A stretch of DNA of 64,000 nucleotides from an uncultured Bacteroidales bacterium (lineage in GTDB: Bacteria; Bacteroidota; Bacteroidia; Bacteroidales; P3). A program made the position numbers and the translations under genes. The DNA is taken from assembly GCA_900314725.1 (NCBI GenBank), contig OMWJ01000005.1, positions 1 to 64,000 on the forward strand. The letters are read 5' to 3'. The notes beneath the pieces were generated by a model. It had not been told where the DNA came from. It ran no database searches and saw only the letters and a program-made list of their open reading frames with translations. Shown here in pieces: positions 19,808 through 27,574 of the stretch; position 1 is the stretch's first letter; each line of letters starts with the position of its first letter.

Positions 19808-20821
19808 ATGAAACAGAGACTGTCAAACATAGAATTGCTTAGAATAATCTCAATGTTGATGATATTGGCTTTGCATGTCAATTTCTTTTTATTGGGTTCG
19901 CCCTCAAAAGCTGAGATAAACCTTTCTCCAATCGGGGCAACGGTGCGAACATTTTTGGAGTTCGTCTGCATAGTGGCTGTCAATGTGTTTGTTTTGATTT
20001 CGGGTTGGTTTGGAATCAATGTGAAAAAGAAAGGCTTGCTTAGTTTTCTCTATCAGATTCTGTTTTTCTATTTAGGAGTCTATATTATCTTTGTCATTAT
20101 CGGCGAAAAACCGTTTAACCTTAATGGTATTGAGGAAGCATTCTTCCTAAAAAAGACCGGTTGGTTTATCAAATCCTATCTTTGTCTTTATTTTCTTTCA
20201 CCTGTGCTGAATATGTTTGTTGAAAAAGCCACAGAAAGACAACTGAAACTTGTTCTGATAAGTTTCTTTGCTTTTCAATCCTTGTACGGATGGCTTTATC
20301 CCGATGCAACAAAATATTTTGCAGGCGGTTATTCGGCGATTTCTTTCATCGGATTATACCTTTTGGCGAGATATATCAGATTGTATGGCAAGGACTTCAA
20401 AATTTTCAACCTCAAACCTCAGCATGATTTGCTTATTTTCTTTGTCATCTGCCTTTTAGAGACAATATTCTTTGTCATATTTAGAATAAATAACCTTGCC
20501 TTTGTTTCCATTCTTTGGATATATTCTTCACCTTTTGTGATAATTTCTGCCTTATACCTTCTGCTTTGCTTCTCTAAGATAGAGATAACTTCAACTTCTA
20601 TCAACAAAATCGCTAAATCTTCTTTCAGTGCATACCTTTTCCATTCCTCGTTCTGCATTATGCCTTTCTACAAGCAGATAGCGTGGAGCATTTACCGTAA
20701 TCATTCGTCTATTGTCTGTCTTTTGTTGATGTTTTTGTTTATTGTGGCTGTTTATCTACTTGCAACTCTCATTGACCAACTGAGAATTTTTACGTGGAAA
20801 CAGATTGATAAACAGAAATGA
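19808..20821 (+). CDS. Membrane acyltransferase (acyltransferase 3 family)
   Basis: 337 residues with about ten hydrophobic segments. The start LSNIELLRIISMLMILALHV carries the family's Arg and the catalytic His, and FLEFVCIVAVNVFVLISGWF matches helices 2-3. These inner-membrane enzymes, such as OatA and O-antigen acetylases, move acetyl or succinyl groups onto extracytoplasmic glycans. Its neighbour on the same strand is a glycan operon, so O-acetylation of a surface polysaccharide is a reasonable inference. Repeat locus B and a promoter box separate it from that operon. Confidence 0.85.
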   Translation: MKQRLSNIELLRIISMLMILALHVNFFLLGSPSKAEINLSPIGATVRTFLEFVCIVAVNVFVLISGWFGINVKKKGLLSFLYQILFFYLGVYIIFVIIGEKPFNLNGIEEAFFLKKTGWFIKSYLCLYFLSPVLNMFVEKATERQLKLVLISFFAFQSLYGWLYPDATKYFAGGYSAISFIGLYLLARYIRLYGKDFKIFNLKPQHDLLIFFVICLLETIFFVIFRINNLAFVSILWIYSSPFVIISALYLLLCFSKIEITSTSINKIAKSSFSAYLFHSSFCIMPFYKQIAWSIYRNHSSIVCLLLMFLFIVAVYLLATLIDQLRIFTWKQIDKQK

Positions 20822-20853
20822 TTTCTCTTGAAAATGAGTACTTTAACTTAGCT

Positions 20854-20960
20854 CAAAAAAAGAGTTGATTTTAAGAAAAAAAGATCAAGTCTTTTGGTGC
20901 AAAAGACTTGGATTTGAGAAAAAAAGACGAAGACTTTTTTTACGAAAATTAGATTTTGAA
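20854..20960 (+). repeat. Intergenic 21-22 nt repeat array, locus B
   Basis: Four or five units: AAAAAAAGAGTTGATTTT, AAAAAAAGATCAAGTCTTTT, GCAAAAGACTTGGATTT, AAAAAAAGACGAAGACTTT, and a worn copy after TTTTACG. The 14-mer TGCAAAAGACTTGG (20898-20911) recurs exactly in locus C (40958-40971). It lies between the acyltransferase gene and the promoter box of the pyruvyltransferase operon. No classical terminator is seen besides the array. Confidence 0.6.
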
Positions 20961-20991
20961 AATAAAACGGTAAAACTTGAAAAATTAATTG

Positions 20992-20999
20992 TAAATTTG
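20992..20999 (+). promoter_or_regulatory. -7 promoter box for the pyruvyltransferase-LicD operon
   Basis: TAAATTTG, 40 nt before the first start codon; no TTG at the expected spacing. Confidence 0.45.
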
Positions 21000-21039
21000 C
21001 AGAGTTCTATTCATCAACAATTGTAATCGCAAGTCAGAT

Positions 21040-22218
21040 ATGAAGAAGGTACTTATTCTTACACAGCCGCTAAGAACGAACTATGGGGGACTTTTGCAGG
21101 CTTATGCACTACAGAAGGTTGTGAAAGACTTAGGTTTTGAGGTTTTCACCGACAATCCTTTCTTTCTTAGGGACTTGTCTTTGAGAAAAAGGCTAAAAGA
21201 TTTTGCTGCACGTTTCGTCTATGGCGTACTGCGTGGAGATAAGAAATATAAACCTCTGTTTAAACGGCGTTTAAAAAGAGAGGATTACGAATATGCTGCA
21301 CAAAATATTCTTCCTTTTATAGAAAAAAGAATAGCGAATATAGATTTTTTTGAAGGACAAACACAGCCATCAAGCCAAAGTATAGACAAGTTTGATTACT
21401 ATATCTGTGGTTCTGACCAAGTGTGGAGAAGAAGATATGGTGATGTGAAAAGATATTTCTTTGACTTTCTGAAAGCAAGAGAAACCACTGCTGATGTTCC
21501 AATTAAAAGGCGTTTTTCTTATTCCGCTTCTTTTGGGTTGGACAACATAGATGAATATTCAAAACAGGAAAAACAGGATTGCCGAGAGCTGATAAAGTCT
21601 TTTAATTCCGTAAGTGTAAGGGAGAAGGATGCAATAAAAATAGTTGAACAAGAGTTTTCTTTTTCTGCAGTTCAAACACTTGACCCTACACTTTTGTTGG
21701 AAAAAGAGGACTACATCAGTCTTATTGGTAATACTTCCAAGCAAGAAAGCGAAGAACCTTATCTTTTTGTCTATATTTTGGACAAAAGCGAGCAGAAGAA
21801 AGAATTGATAGATATACTCTCTCGCCGTCTGAATTTGAGAGTCAAAGATATAATGCCAAAAAAGGATTGGAAAACATCAAAGAAAGACAAAGAGAGTGTT
21901 TTTCCTGCTGTGGAAGAATGGCTTGATTGTTTTGACAAAGCAGACTTTGTGCTTACAGATTCTTTTCACGGGACAGTTTTCTCAATCATATTTAATAAAC
22001 CATTTCTATCTGTTGGCAACAAAGACAGAGGCTTGATTAGATTTACCTCATTGCTTTCGCTGTTTGGCTTAGAGGACAGACTCATATTCTCAAAAAAAGA
22101 CCTAACAGGCGTACTTCTACACAATATGCTTAAGATTGATTACGCAGCAATCAACGAGACCAAGTCTGTCCTTAAAGAACAATCCATAGATTTTTTGAAA
22201 CAAAACCTTGATATATGA
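21040..22218 (+). CDS. Polysaccharide pyruvyl transferase family protein
   Basis: 392 residues. The N-terminus KVLILTQPLRTNYGGLLQAYALQKVVKDLGFEV, the central YYICGSDQVWRRRYGD ... RFSYSASFG and the later DFVLTDSFHGTVFSIIFNKPFL are hallmarks of the CsaB/pyruvyltransferase superfamily. These enzymes transfer pyruvyl ketals, or in some members other groups, onto glycans from PEP in the cytoplasm. First gene of a five-gene operon with tiny overlaps. The precise acceptor is unknown. Confidence 0.88.
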   Translation: MKKVLILTQPLRTNYGGLLQAYALQKVVKDLGFEVFTDNPFFLRDLSLRKRLKDFAARFVYGVLRGDKKYKPLFKRRLKREDYEYAAQNILPFIEKRIANIDFFEGQTQPSSQSIDKFDYYICGSDQVWRRRYGDVKRYFFDFLKARETTADVPIKRRFSYSASFGLDNIDEYSKQEKQDCRELIKSFNSVSVREKDAIKIVEQEFSFSAVQTLDPTLLLEKEDYISLIGNTSKQESEEPYLFVYILDKSEQKKELIDILSRRLNLRVKDIMPKKDWKTSKKDKESVFPAVEEWLDCFDKADFVLTDSFHGTVFSIIFNKPFLSVGNKDRGLIRFTSLLSLFGLEDRLIFSKKDLTGVLLHNMLKIDYAAINETKSVLKEQSIDFLKQNLDI

Positions 22219-23225
22219 CTAAATTAGTAAGCATTATTGTCCCTATATATAACAGTTCTGCGTTTTTGAGAAAATGTATAGATTCTCTTGTTTCGCAAAG
22301 CTATAAAGATATAGAGATAGTTCTTTTTGATGATGGAAGTAGGGACGATTCTTTCAAGATATGTAATCAATATGCTGAAAAGGACAACAGAATAAAAGTC
22401 TTTTCAAGAGAAAACAGAGGCGTTTCCCAGACTCGTTTAGACGCCTTCCACAATTCCACGGGCGAATATATAACCTTTGTGGATGCAGACGATTATGTAG
22501 AAGAGGATTATGTGTCTTCTATGGTGGAACATTTGGAAAGAGAAAATGTAGATGTTGTTTCCTCACAGCACAACAACGTAATAGGTCAAAAAATAGATAA
22601 AGATATACGCAATATTCAAGGTCGTTTTGATAAGCAGGGAATAGAAAATCTTTTAGAAACAAAATATCTCTACGATTCTTCAACACAAAAGACAGGAATA
22701 ACAGTCTATCTTTGTACAAAACTGATAAAACGGGAGTTTGTGGAGAAGATACTTGGTGCAAGTTTAGGGCTTTGGTATGGGGAAGATCAAGTGGCTGTTA
22801 CTCAGCTGTTGTATGATGTGTCTTCAATCTTCGTTTCTCAGGACTATACTTACAATTATGTTCATCATCTTTTGCAAGTTACACGACAAGTGCGGATAGA
22901 TTATCTTCACGCTCAAAGTCTTTGTTGGCAAAGACTTCTGAAAATAGATGAGAAAACTTTGTTGAAGAATCAACTTCCGCAGAGAATGATGTTGAATATT
23001 AACAGGTTTTTAATGGATTTCATAAAAATAAAACCTACCTACATTATTTTTAAGCAGGAGATAAAGAACATAAGAATGGAAAAGACATCAATGCTATTAT
23101 TTTCTAAGAAAACAATTGACTTGACTTTTTTTGTGAAGATTCTTTTCTTTATGATTAAATATAAACTGTACCTTTGTGCGTTTTTATATCTGAATGTTAA
23201 ACAAAGATTGAAAGGAAGTCTGTAA
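22215..23225 (+). CDS. Family 2 glycosyltransferase
   Basis: 336 residues. The GT-A fold is clear: VSIIVPIYNSSAFLRKCIDSLVSQSYKDIEIVLFDDGSRDDS, then FVDADDYVEEDYV with the DxD motif. The C-terminal 100 residues are basic and partly hydrophobic, without a clear membrane anchor. It adds a sugar from a nucleotide donor to a growing surface glycan. It overlaps the preceding gene by 4 nt and ends 1 nt before the first LicD gene. Confidence 0.9.
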   Translation: MTKLVSIIVPIYNSSAFLRKCIDSLVSQSYKDIEIVLFDDGSRDDSFKICNQYAEKDNRIKVFSRENRGVSQTRLDAFHNSTGEYITFVDADDYVEEDYVSSMVEHLERENVDVVSSQHNNVIGQKIDKDIRNIQGRFDKQGIENLLETKYLYDSSTQKTGITVYLCTKLIKREFVEKILGASLGLWYGEDQVAVTQLLYDVSSIFVSQDYTYNYVHHLLQVTRQVRIDYLHAQSLCWQRLLKIDEKTLLKNQLPQRMMLNINRFLMDFIKIKPTYIIFKQEIKNIRMEKTSMLLFSKKTIDLTFFVKILFFMIKYKLYLCAFLYLNVKQRLKGSL

Positions 23226-23226
23226 A

Positions 23227-24132
23227 ATGGTTGATTTAAAAGTAACATTGCCGAAGGATTTTCTGCAAGAAGAGAAGAGAGAAGGCTTCGTTGTCAGTCC
23301 TGCAATGAAAGCGGTTTGGGCTGTGGAGTTGGATTTGTTGGCTGAGTTTCAAAGAGTGGCCAATAAACACAAGATAAACTACATTGCTTCGGGCGGGACT
23401 ATGCTTGGTGCGGTCAGACACAAAGGTTTTATTCCTTGGGACGATGATGTAGATATAATGATGTTGAGAAAAGATTACAACAAACTTCTCTCTGTGACAG
23501 AGGAATTTGAACATCCTTATTTTCTGCAAAGCAACAGAAACGACAAAGGCTACTTCCGTTGTTTCCTAAGGTTGAGAAACTCTTTGACAACGGGTATTCA
23601 GAATATGGAAAAGGATTGTCATTTCAAGTATAATCAAGGTATTTTTATTGACATCTTCCCTTTGGATAATATAGTTGATGATATTAAACTGTTTATTCAA
23701 CAACAGATAAGAGCAAAGACTCTTTTGAAGAAAGCAAGGTTTTATTCTTCTTTGCAATCACGGTACTATAAAGACAAAAGTCCAATAAAACGTATGCAAA
23801 GAGACTTGCTTAGAAGTTTTGTTTTCAAGGAAGATAAGGATGAAGACTATCTCTTTGAATATGAAAACGAAGTCCAGAGGTATAATGACAGAGAGACAGC
23901 CAAAGTATCCTTGCTCTCTTTTCAGTTTGACTACAGAATACACGATATAAAACTAAAAGATGTATATGAAGTGGAAGAAATGGACTTTGAATTTTTGAGA
24001 CTTCCCGTACCTAAAGACTATGACAATCTTCTTACTTGGAAATACGGTGATTGGAAAACACCAATGAAGTTCCCAAATTACCATGGTGATATATTTTTTG
24101 ATGTAAATAAACCTTATACACATTATATATAA
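23227..24132 (+). CDS. LicD-family phosphotransferase (first copy)
   Basis: 301 residues with the LicD core ASGGTMLGAVRHKGFIPWDDDVDIMM near residue 60, FIDIFPLDN, and the closing YGDWKTPMKFPNYHGDIFF. LicD proteins move phosphocholine, ribitol phosphate or similar groups from CDP-activated donors to surface glycans. Both the GGTMLGAVR loop and the Asp triplet are intact. A second LicD follows one gene later, and the two share a stretch of about 50 bp with only a few differences, which suggests an old duplication. Confidence 0.9.
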   Translation: MVDLKVTLPKDFLQEEKREGFVVSPAMKAVWAVELDLLAEFQRVANKHKINYIASGGTMLGAVRHKGFIPWDDDVDIMMLRKDYNKLLSVTEEFEHPYFLQSNRNDKGYFRCFLRLRNSLTTGIQNMEKDCHFKYNQGIFIDIFPLDNIVDDIKLFIQQQIRAKTLLKKARFYSSLQSRYYKDKSPIKRMQRDLLRSFVFKEDKDEDYLFEYENEVQRYNDRETAKVSLLSFQFDYRIHDIKLKDVYEVEEMDFEFLRLPVPKDYDNLLTWKYGDWKTPMKFPNYHGDIFFDVNKPYTHYI

Positions 24133-24887
24133 TGAAAAAAATACTTATTGTGGGCGGAGCATCGGGGATTGGCTTATCATTAGCCAAAGTCCTGAGTGAA
24201 AGAAAAGAAACGGAGAAAATATATGTTGTAGATAAAAATCCTCTTAGTGAAGAGTATCGAAAAGAGATAACGGCTGTGGGCATTCCAACGGTAGAAAGTT
24301 TTGTCTTTGATTTAACAAACGAGGACTATTCTTTTTTTGATAATTTTGCGGATATTGATTCTTTGATGATAACTGCTGGATTTGCTAAACTAAGTCTATT
24401 TAAAGATTTATCAGAAGACTATATCATTAATTCTTTTAAGGTCAATTCTCTTGCACCTATAAGAATTATAAGACATTTTTATGATAAACTTTTAAGCAAG
24501 ACAGATTTCTATTGCGGAGTAATGGTGAGTATTTCCGGCTTTATGTCTTCTCCGTTTTTCAGTGTTTATGCTGCGACAAAGGCTGCTTTGAAAATATTCA
24601 TAGAAAGCGTCAATGTGGAACTGATAAAGGCAGAATCAACGAATAGAATATTAAATGTTTCACCGGGAAGTATAAAGGGGACTTCTTTCGAAGGAGGACA
24701 GACAGATGTAAGTCTTACACGAGAACTTGCCGAAGAGATTTTGCAACATATGGAAAACAAAGATGACCTCTTTATTCCTAAATATGAACAAGTGTTTAAA
24801 CAAGTTCTGCAACGCTATAATGAAGATTTCAGGAAGGAGGGCTTGCATAGTTATGACTACAAACTAAACTCAGGAAGAATAAAATGA
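24132..24887 (+). CDS. Short-chain dehydrogenase/reductase in the LicD operon
   Basis: 251 residues, classical SDR: GGASGIGLSLA (NAD(P) binding), ITAGFAKLS in place of NNAG, catalytic Ser in SISGFM and YAATKAALK (Tyr and Lys), then NVSPGSIKG. It overlaps LicD-1 by one base and LicD-2 by four. In some LicD/teichoic-type loci an SDR makes the polyol phosphate that is then CDP-activated (TarJ-like logic), but no cytidylyltransferase is present here, so that role is only a suggestion. Confidence 0.85.
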   Translation: MKKILIVGGASGIGLSLAKVLSERKETEKIYVVDKNPLSEEYRKEITAVGIPTVESFVFDLTNEDYSFFDNFADIDSLMITAGFAKLSLFKDLSEDYIINSFKVNSLAPIRIIRHFYDKLLSKTDFYCGVMVSISGFMSSPFFSVYAATKAALKIFIESVNVELIKAESTNRILNVSPGSIKGTSFEGGQTDVSLTRELAEEILQHMENKDDLFIPKYEQVFKQVLQRYNEDFRKEGLHSYDYKLNSGRIK

Positions 24888-25678
24888 CACAGCAAGAATT
24901 GACTTTGGAACTGCACCGTAGAGCTTTGGCTTTGGGAAAATGTTTTCATAGTATTTGCGAGAAAAACTCTATTCCTTATTATATGCTTGGCGGAAGTATG
25001 CTTGGTGCAGTCAGACACAAAGGTTTTATCCCTTGGGACGATGATATGGATTTTGGAGTAGAAAGAGAGTATTTCAATAAACTTTTGCAGATACTTAACG
25101 AACAACTGCCTGAAAATTACAGGCTGGTAAGCAAAGATAACGTCAAAGGTTTTTATGGCGGTTTTATCAAGATTGAAGATAGACAAACATTGGTAAAAGA
25201 ACATCTAACTGACTTTGAATATGGAGTAAGCATAGATATTTTCCCTTTGGATAGGACTAATAATAACTTTTCTTTGTTCTCAAAAAACAGGATTATAAAC
25301 ACCCTCTACAAGATACATTCCTACAGGTTCTACAATTTGAAAAACTATTCTTTGTCTAAACGTTGCATTTCTAAACTCTTACATATCATACATTTTCCTT
25401 TTAATAAAGACTTTATCTACAAGATAATAGATAAGCACCTCTTGAAAGATAAAGGTGATTATCTTGCTAATCATTATGGAGCATGGGGAATGAAAGAAAC
25501 GGTTCATAAAGATACAATGGGCAAACCAACCCTGTATGATTTTGAAGATACTCGCTTTTATGGTGCAGAAAACTATAAAGATTACCTGACTTCTTTGTAT
25601 GGAGAGGATTATATGATACTTCCACCTGAGGAGAAACGTAAGATACACATAACAGAAATGAAAATCATCGGAGATTGA
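24884..25678 (+). CDS. LicD-family phosphotransferase (second copy)
   Basis: 264 residues with LGGSMLGAVRHKGFIPWDDDMDFGV near residue 35, SIDIFPLDR, and a C-terminal YGEDYMILPPEEKRKIH typical of LicD. Catalytic Asp residues are present. Last gene of the operon. It is shorter than the first copy and diverges in the C-terminal half, so the two probably act on different acceptors or positions. Confidence 0.9.
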   Translation: MTQQELTLELHRRALALGKCFHSICEKNSIPYYMLGGSMLGAVRHKGFIPWDDDMDFGVEREYFNKLLQILNEQLPENYRLVSKDNVKGFYGGFIKIEDRQTLVKEHLTDFEYGVSIDIFPLDRTNNNFSLFSKNRIINTLYKIHSYRFYNLKNYSLSKRCISKLLHIIHFPFNKDFIYKIIDKHLLKDKGDYLANHYGAWGMKETVHKDTMGKPTLYDFEDTRFYGAENYKDYLTSLYGEDYMILPPEEKRKIHITEMKIIGD

Positions 25679-25703
25679 TACAAGAGTAATTAAATAATTT
25701 TTG

Positions 25704-25711
25704 TACTTTTG
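25704..25711 (+). promoter_or_regulatory. -7 promoter box for sufB
   Basis: TACTTTTG, 25 nt before the chosen ATG at 25736. It overlaps the more upstream in-frame ATG (25709), which argues against that start. Confidence 0.5.
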
Positions 25712-25735
25712 CAACTCCTTTTGAACACTTTTGAA

Positions 25736-27181
25736 ATGAAAGAGAACGATAAGATAATAAACGACGTAACAAACGAACAATATAAATATGGTTTTGTTAC
25801 TGACGTAGATACAGAATTTATTGCTAAGGGATTAAACGAAGACATCATTCGTAAAATATCTTCTATTAAGCAAGAACCAGAGTGGTTGTTGGAGTTTCGT
25901 TTGAAAGCATACAGAAAATGGATCACGATGAAAGAACCCAAATGGGCTCATCTGAAAATACCAACAATAGATTTCCAAGATATTATCTACTACGCTGCTC
26001 CAAAAAAGCAAGAAACAAAGAGATCTTTAGATGAGGTAGATCCGCAAATCCTTGAGACTTTCAACAAACTTGGTATTCCGTTGAACGAACAGAAACGTTT
26101 GGCAGGCGTAGCCTTTGATGCTGTGATGGATTCTGTTTCTGTTAAGACTACCTTTGAAGATACTTTAAAGGAAAAAGGAATTATCTTCTGTTCTATGTCA
26201 AAAGCCATAAAAGAATACCCTGACCTTGTAAGACAATACCTTGCTTCTGTTGTGCCTGCAGGTGATAACTTCTTTGCAGCACTGAATTCGGCTGTCTTTT
26301 CTGATGGTAGTTTCTGCTATATTCCTAAAGGCGTGCGTTGTCCTATGGAACTTTCAACTTATTTCCGTATAAATGCTAAAGGAACAGGACAGTTTGAACG
26401 TACGCTTATTGTTGCTGATGAAGGAGCATACGTTTCTTATATGGAAGGATGTACTGCTCCAATGAGAGATGAAAATCAACTTCACGCAGCAATAGTAGAG
26501 ATTGTTGTAATGAAAGATGCTCAAGTAAAATATTCTACTGTTCAGAATTGGTATCCCGGAGATAAAGACGGCAAAGGAGGTATCTTTAACTTCGTAACCA
26601 AGAGAGGAATATGCAAGGGGAATAATGCAAAGCTTTCTTGGACGCAAGTGGAGACAGGTTCTGCTCTTACTTGGAAATATCCTTCTTGTATATTAAAGGG
26701 AGATAACTCCATAGGTGAGTTCTATTCTGTTGCAGTAACCAATAACTACCAAATGGCAGACACAGGCACTAAAATGATTCACATTGGCAAGAACACAAAA
26801 AGCACTATTATGAGCAAAGGAATCTCTGCTGGGAAAAGTGAGAACTCTTACAGAGGATTGGTTAAGGTTGTCAAAGAAGCAGAAAATGCAAAGAACTTCT
26901 CTCAGTGTGATTCTTTACTTCTTTCTAATGAATGTGGCGCTCATACTTTTCCTTATATAAGTGTGGATAATTCTTCTGCTGTTGTGGAACACGAAGCGAC
27001 AACAAGCAAGATTTCAGAAGAACAACTTATGTACTGTCGTCAAAGAGGCATAAGCGAAGAAAGTGCTATCGGTTTAATAGTAAATGGATATGCAAAAGAT
27101 GTACTGAATCGTTTGCCGATGGAGTTTGCCGTTGAAGCTCAAAAACTTCTTTCCATATCCTTGGAAAACTCAGTAGGGTAG
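25736..27181 (+). CDS. sufB: Fe-S cluster assembly protein SufB
   Basis: 481 residues from the ATG at 25736 ([11 protein letters not shown]). An earlier ATG at 25709 lies within the promoter box and is rejected. The sequence has the SufB features [58 protein letters not shown], the CDSLLL region with the conserved Cys, and the C-terminal [15 protein letters not shown]. SufB forms the SufBCD scaffold that builds Fe-S clusters in the cytoplasm. No sufC or sufD follows; a different gene on the other strand does. The cell's ferredoxin-rich enzymes would depend on it. Confidence 0.95.
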   Translation: MKENDKIINDVTNEQYKYGFVTDVDTEFIAKGLNEDIIRKISSIKQEPEWLLEFRLKAYRKWITMKEPKWAHLKIPTIDFQDIIYYAAPKKQETKRSLDEVDPQILETFNKLGIPLNEQKRLAGVAFDAVMDSVSVKTTFEDTLKEKGIIFCSMSKAIKEYPDLVRQYLASVVPAGDNFFAALNSAVFSDGSFCYIPKGVRCPMELSTYFRINAKGTGQFERTLIVADEGAYVSYMEGCTAPMRDENQLHAAIVEIVVMKDAQVKYSTVQNWYPGDKDGKGGIFNFVTKRGICKGNNAKLSWTQVETGSALTWKYPSCILKGDNSIGEFYSVAVTNNYQMADTGTKMIHIGKNTKSTIMSKGISAGKSENSYRGLVKVVKEAENAKNFSQCDSLLLSNECGAHTFPYISVDNSSAVVEHEATTSKISEEQLMYCRQRGISEESAIGLIVNGYAKDVLNRLPMEFAVEAQKLLSISLENSVG

Positions 27182-27188
27182 GAGCGTC

Positions 27189-27209
27189 AAACGTCCTGAA
27201 TGGACGTTT
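27189..27209 (+). repeat. Hairpin just after sufB, similar to one after the Nfn gene
   Basis: An 8-bp inverted repeat (27189-27196 with 27202-27209, loop TGAAT) inside GTCAAAC...GTTTCGCA. A related sequence, GTCAAACATC...GTTTTGCA, starts at about 58128 right after the Nfn fusion. No T-run follows. A second weak inverted repeat (AAAGTCG/CGACTTT) lies 8 bases on. Confidence 0.4.
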
Positions 27210-27283
27210 CGCACCAAAGTCGGCGAAAGACGACTTTTCAGTTAAAGATATTTTTTTACATTCATTTTCTTTAAAAGAAAACA

Positions 27284-27316
27284 AAAAAACAGCCTTACGC
27301 TTCACAGCGTAAGGCT
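27284..27316 (-). terminator. Terminator for the LRR-small protein operon
   Basis: A perfect 10-bp GC-rich inverted repeat (27291-27300 with 27307-27316, loop of 6 nt) followed on the minus strand by a T-run (the A-run at 27284-27289 on the plus strand). Confidence 0.8.
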
Positions 27317-27340
27317 CAACGAATTGAAACCCTATTGGGT

Positions 27341-27562
27341 TTAGTTTTCCTGTCTTTTGTTTTTTCTTACTTTGTAAGCAACAGCTCCTGCACCAAGAGT
27401 TACAAGCAATGCTGTCGCTGTTCCAACGGGACCTTGGTTGGTGTTCTCTACAGTCTTTTGGTCTGTTGTAGTAACATTACCTGCAGCAGGTTTAGGCGGT
27501 TGAGCCATAACAAATGTTCCTGTGCTTACAACGATTACTATTAATGCTATTATTTTTTTCAT
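27341..27562 (-). CDS. Small exported protein with C-terminal membrane anchor and basic tail
   Basis: 73 residues. I do not recognise a named family. A signal peptide (MKKIIALIVIVVSTGTFVMAQ) precedes a Pro/Asn/Thr-rich stretch (PPKPAAGNVTTTDQKTVENTNQ), then GPVGTATALLVTLGAGAVAYKV, a hydrophobic segment of about 18 residues, and a basic end (RKNKRQEN). The short motif, membrane helix and positive tail resemble the layout of surface-sorting signals, although no known sorting motif (LPXTG, PEP) is present. It starts 12 nt after the stop of the BspA-like gene and shares its terminator, so the two are surely co-transcribed. A role in display or anchoring of the LRR protein is speculation. Confidence 0.75.
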   Translation of the reverse strand: MKKIIALIVIVVSTGTFVMAQPPKPAAGNVTTTDQKTVENTNQGPVGTATALLVTLGAGAVAYKVRKNKRQEN

Positions 27563-27574
27563 CTTATTTGTCTC

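Noticed and set aside
19558-20019. Two 75-codon open frames on the minus strand before hydB
   Set aside because: One covers the hydBAC promoter region and the other is the complement of the acyltransferase gene; neither has a recognisable sequence.
23227-25678. Mobile element carrying the two LicD genes
   Set aside because: No transposase, integrase, terminal inverted repeats or target duplication were seen; the similarity between the LicD genes is explained by gene duplication.
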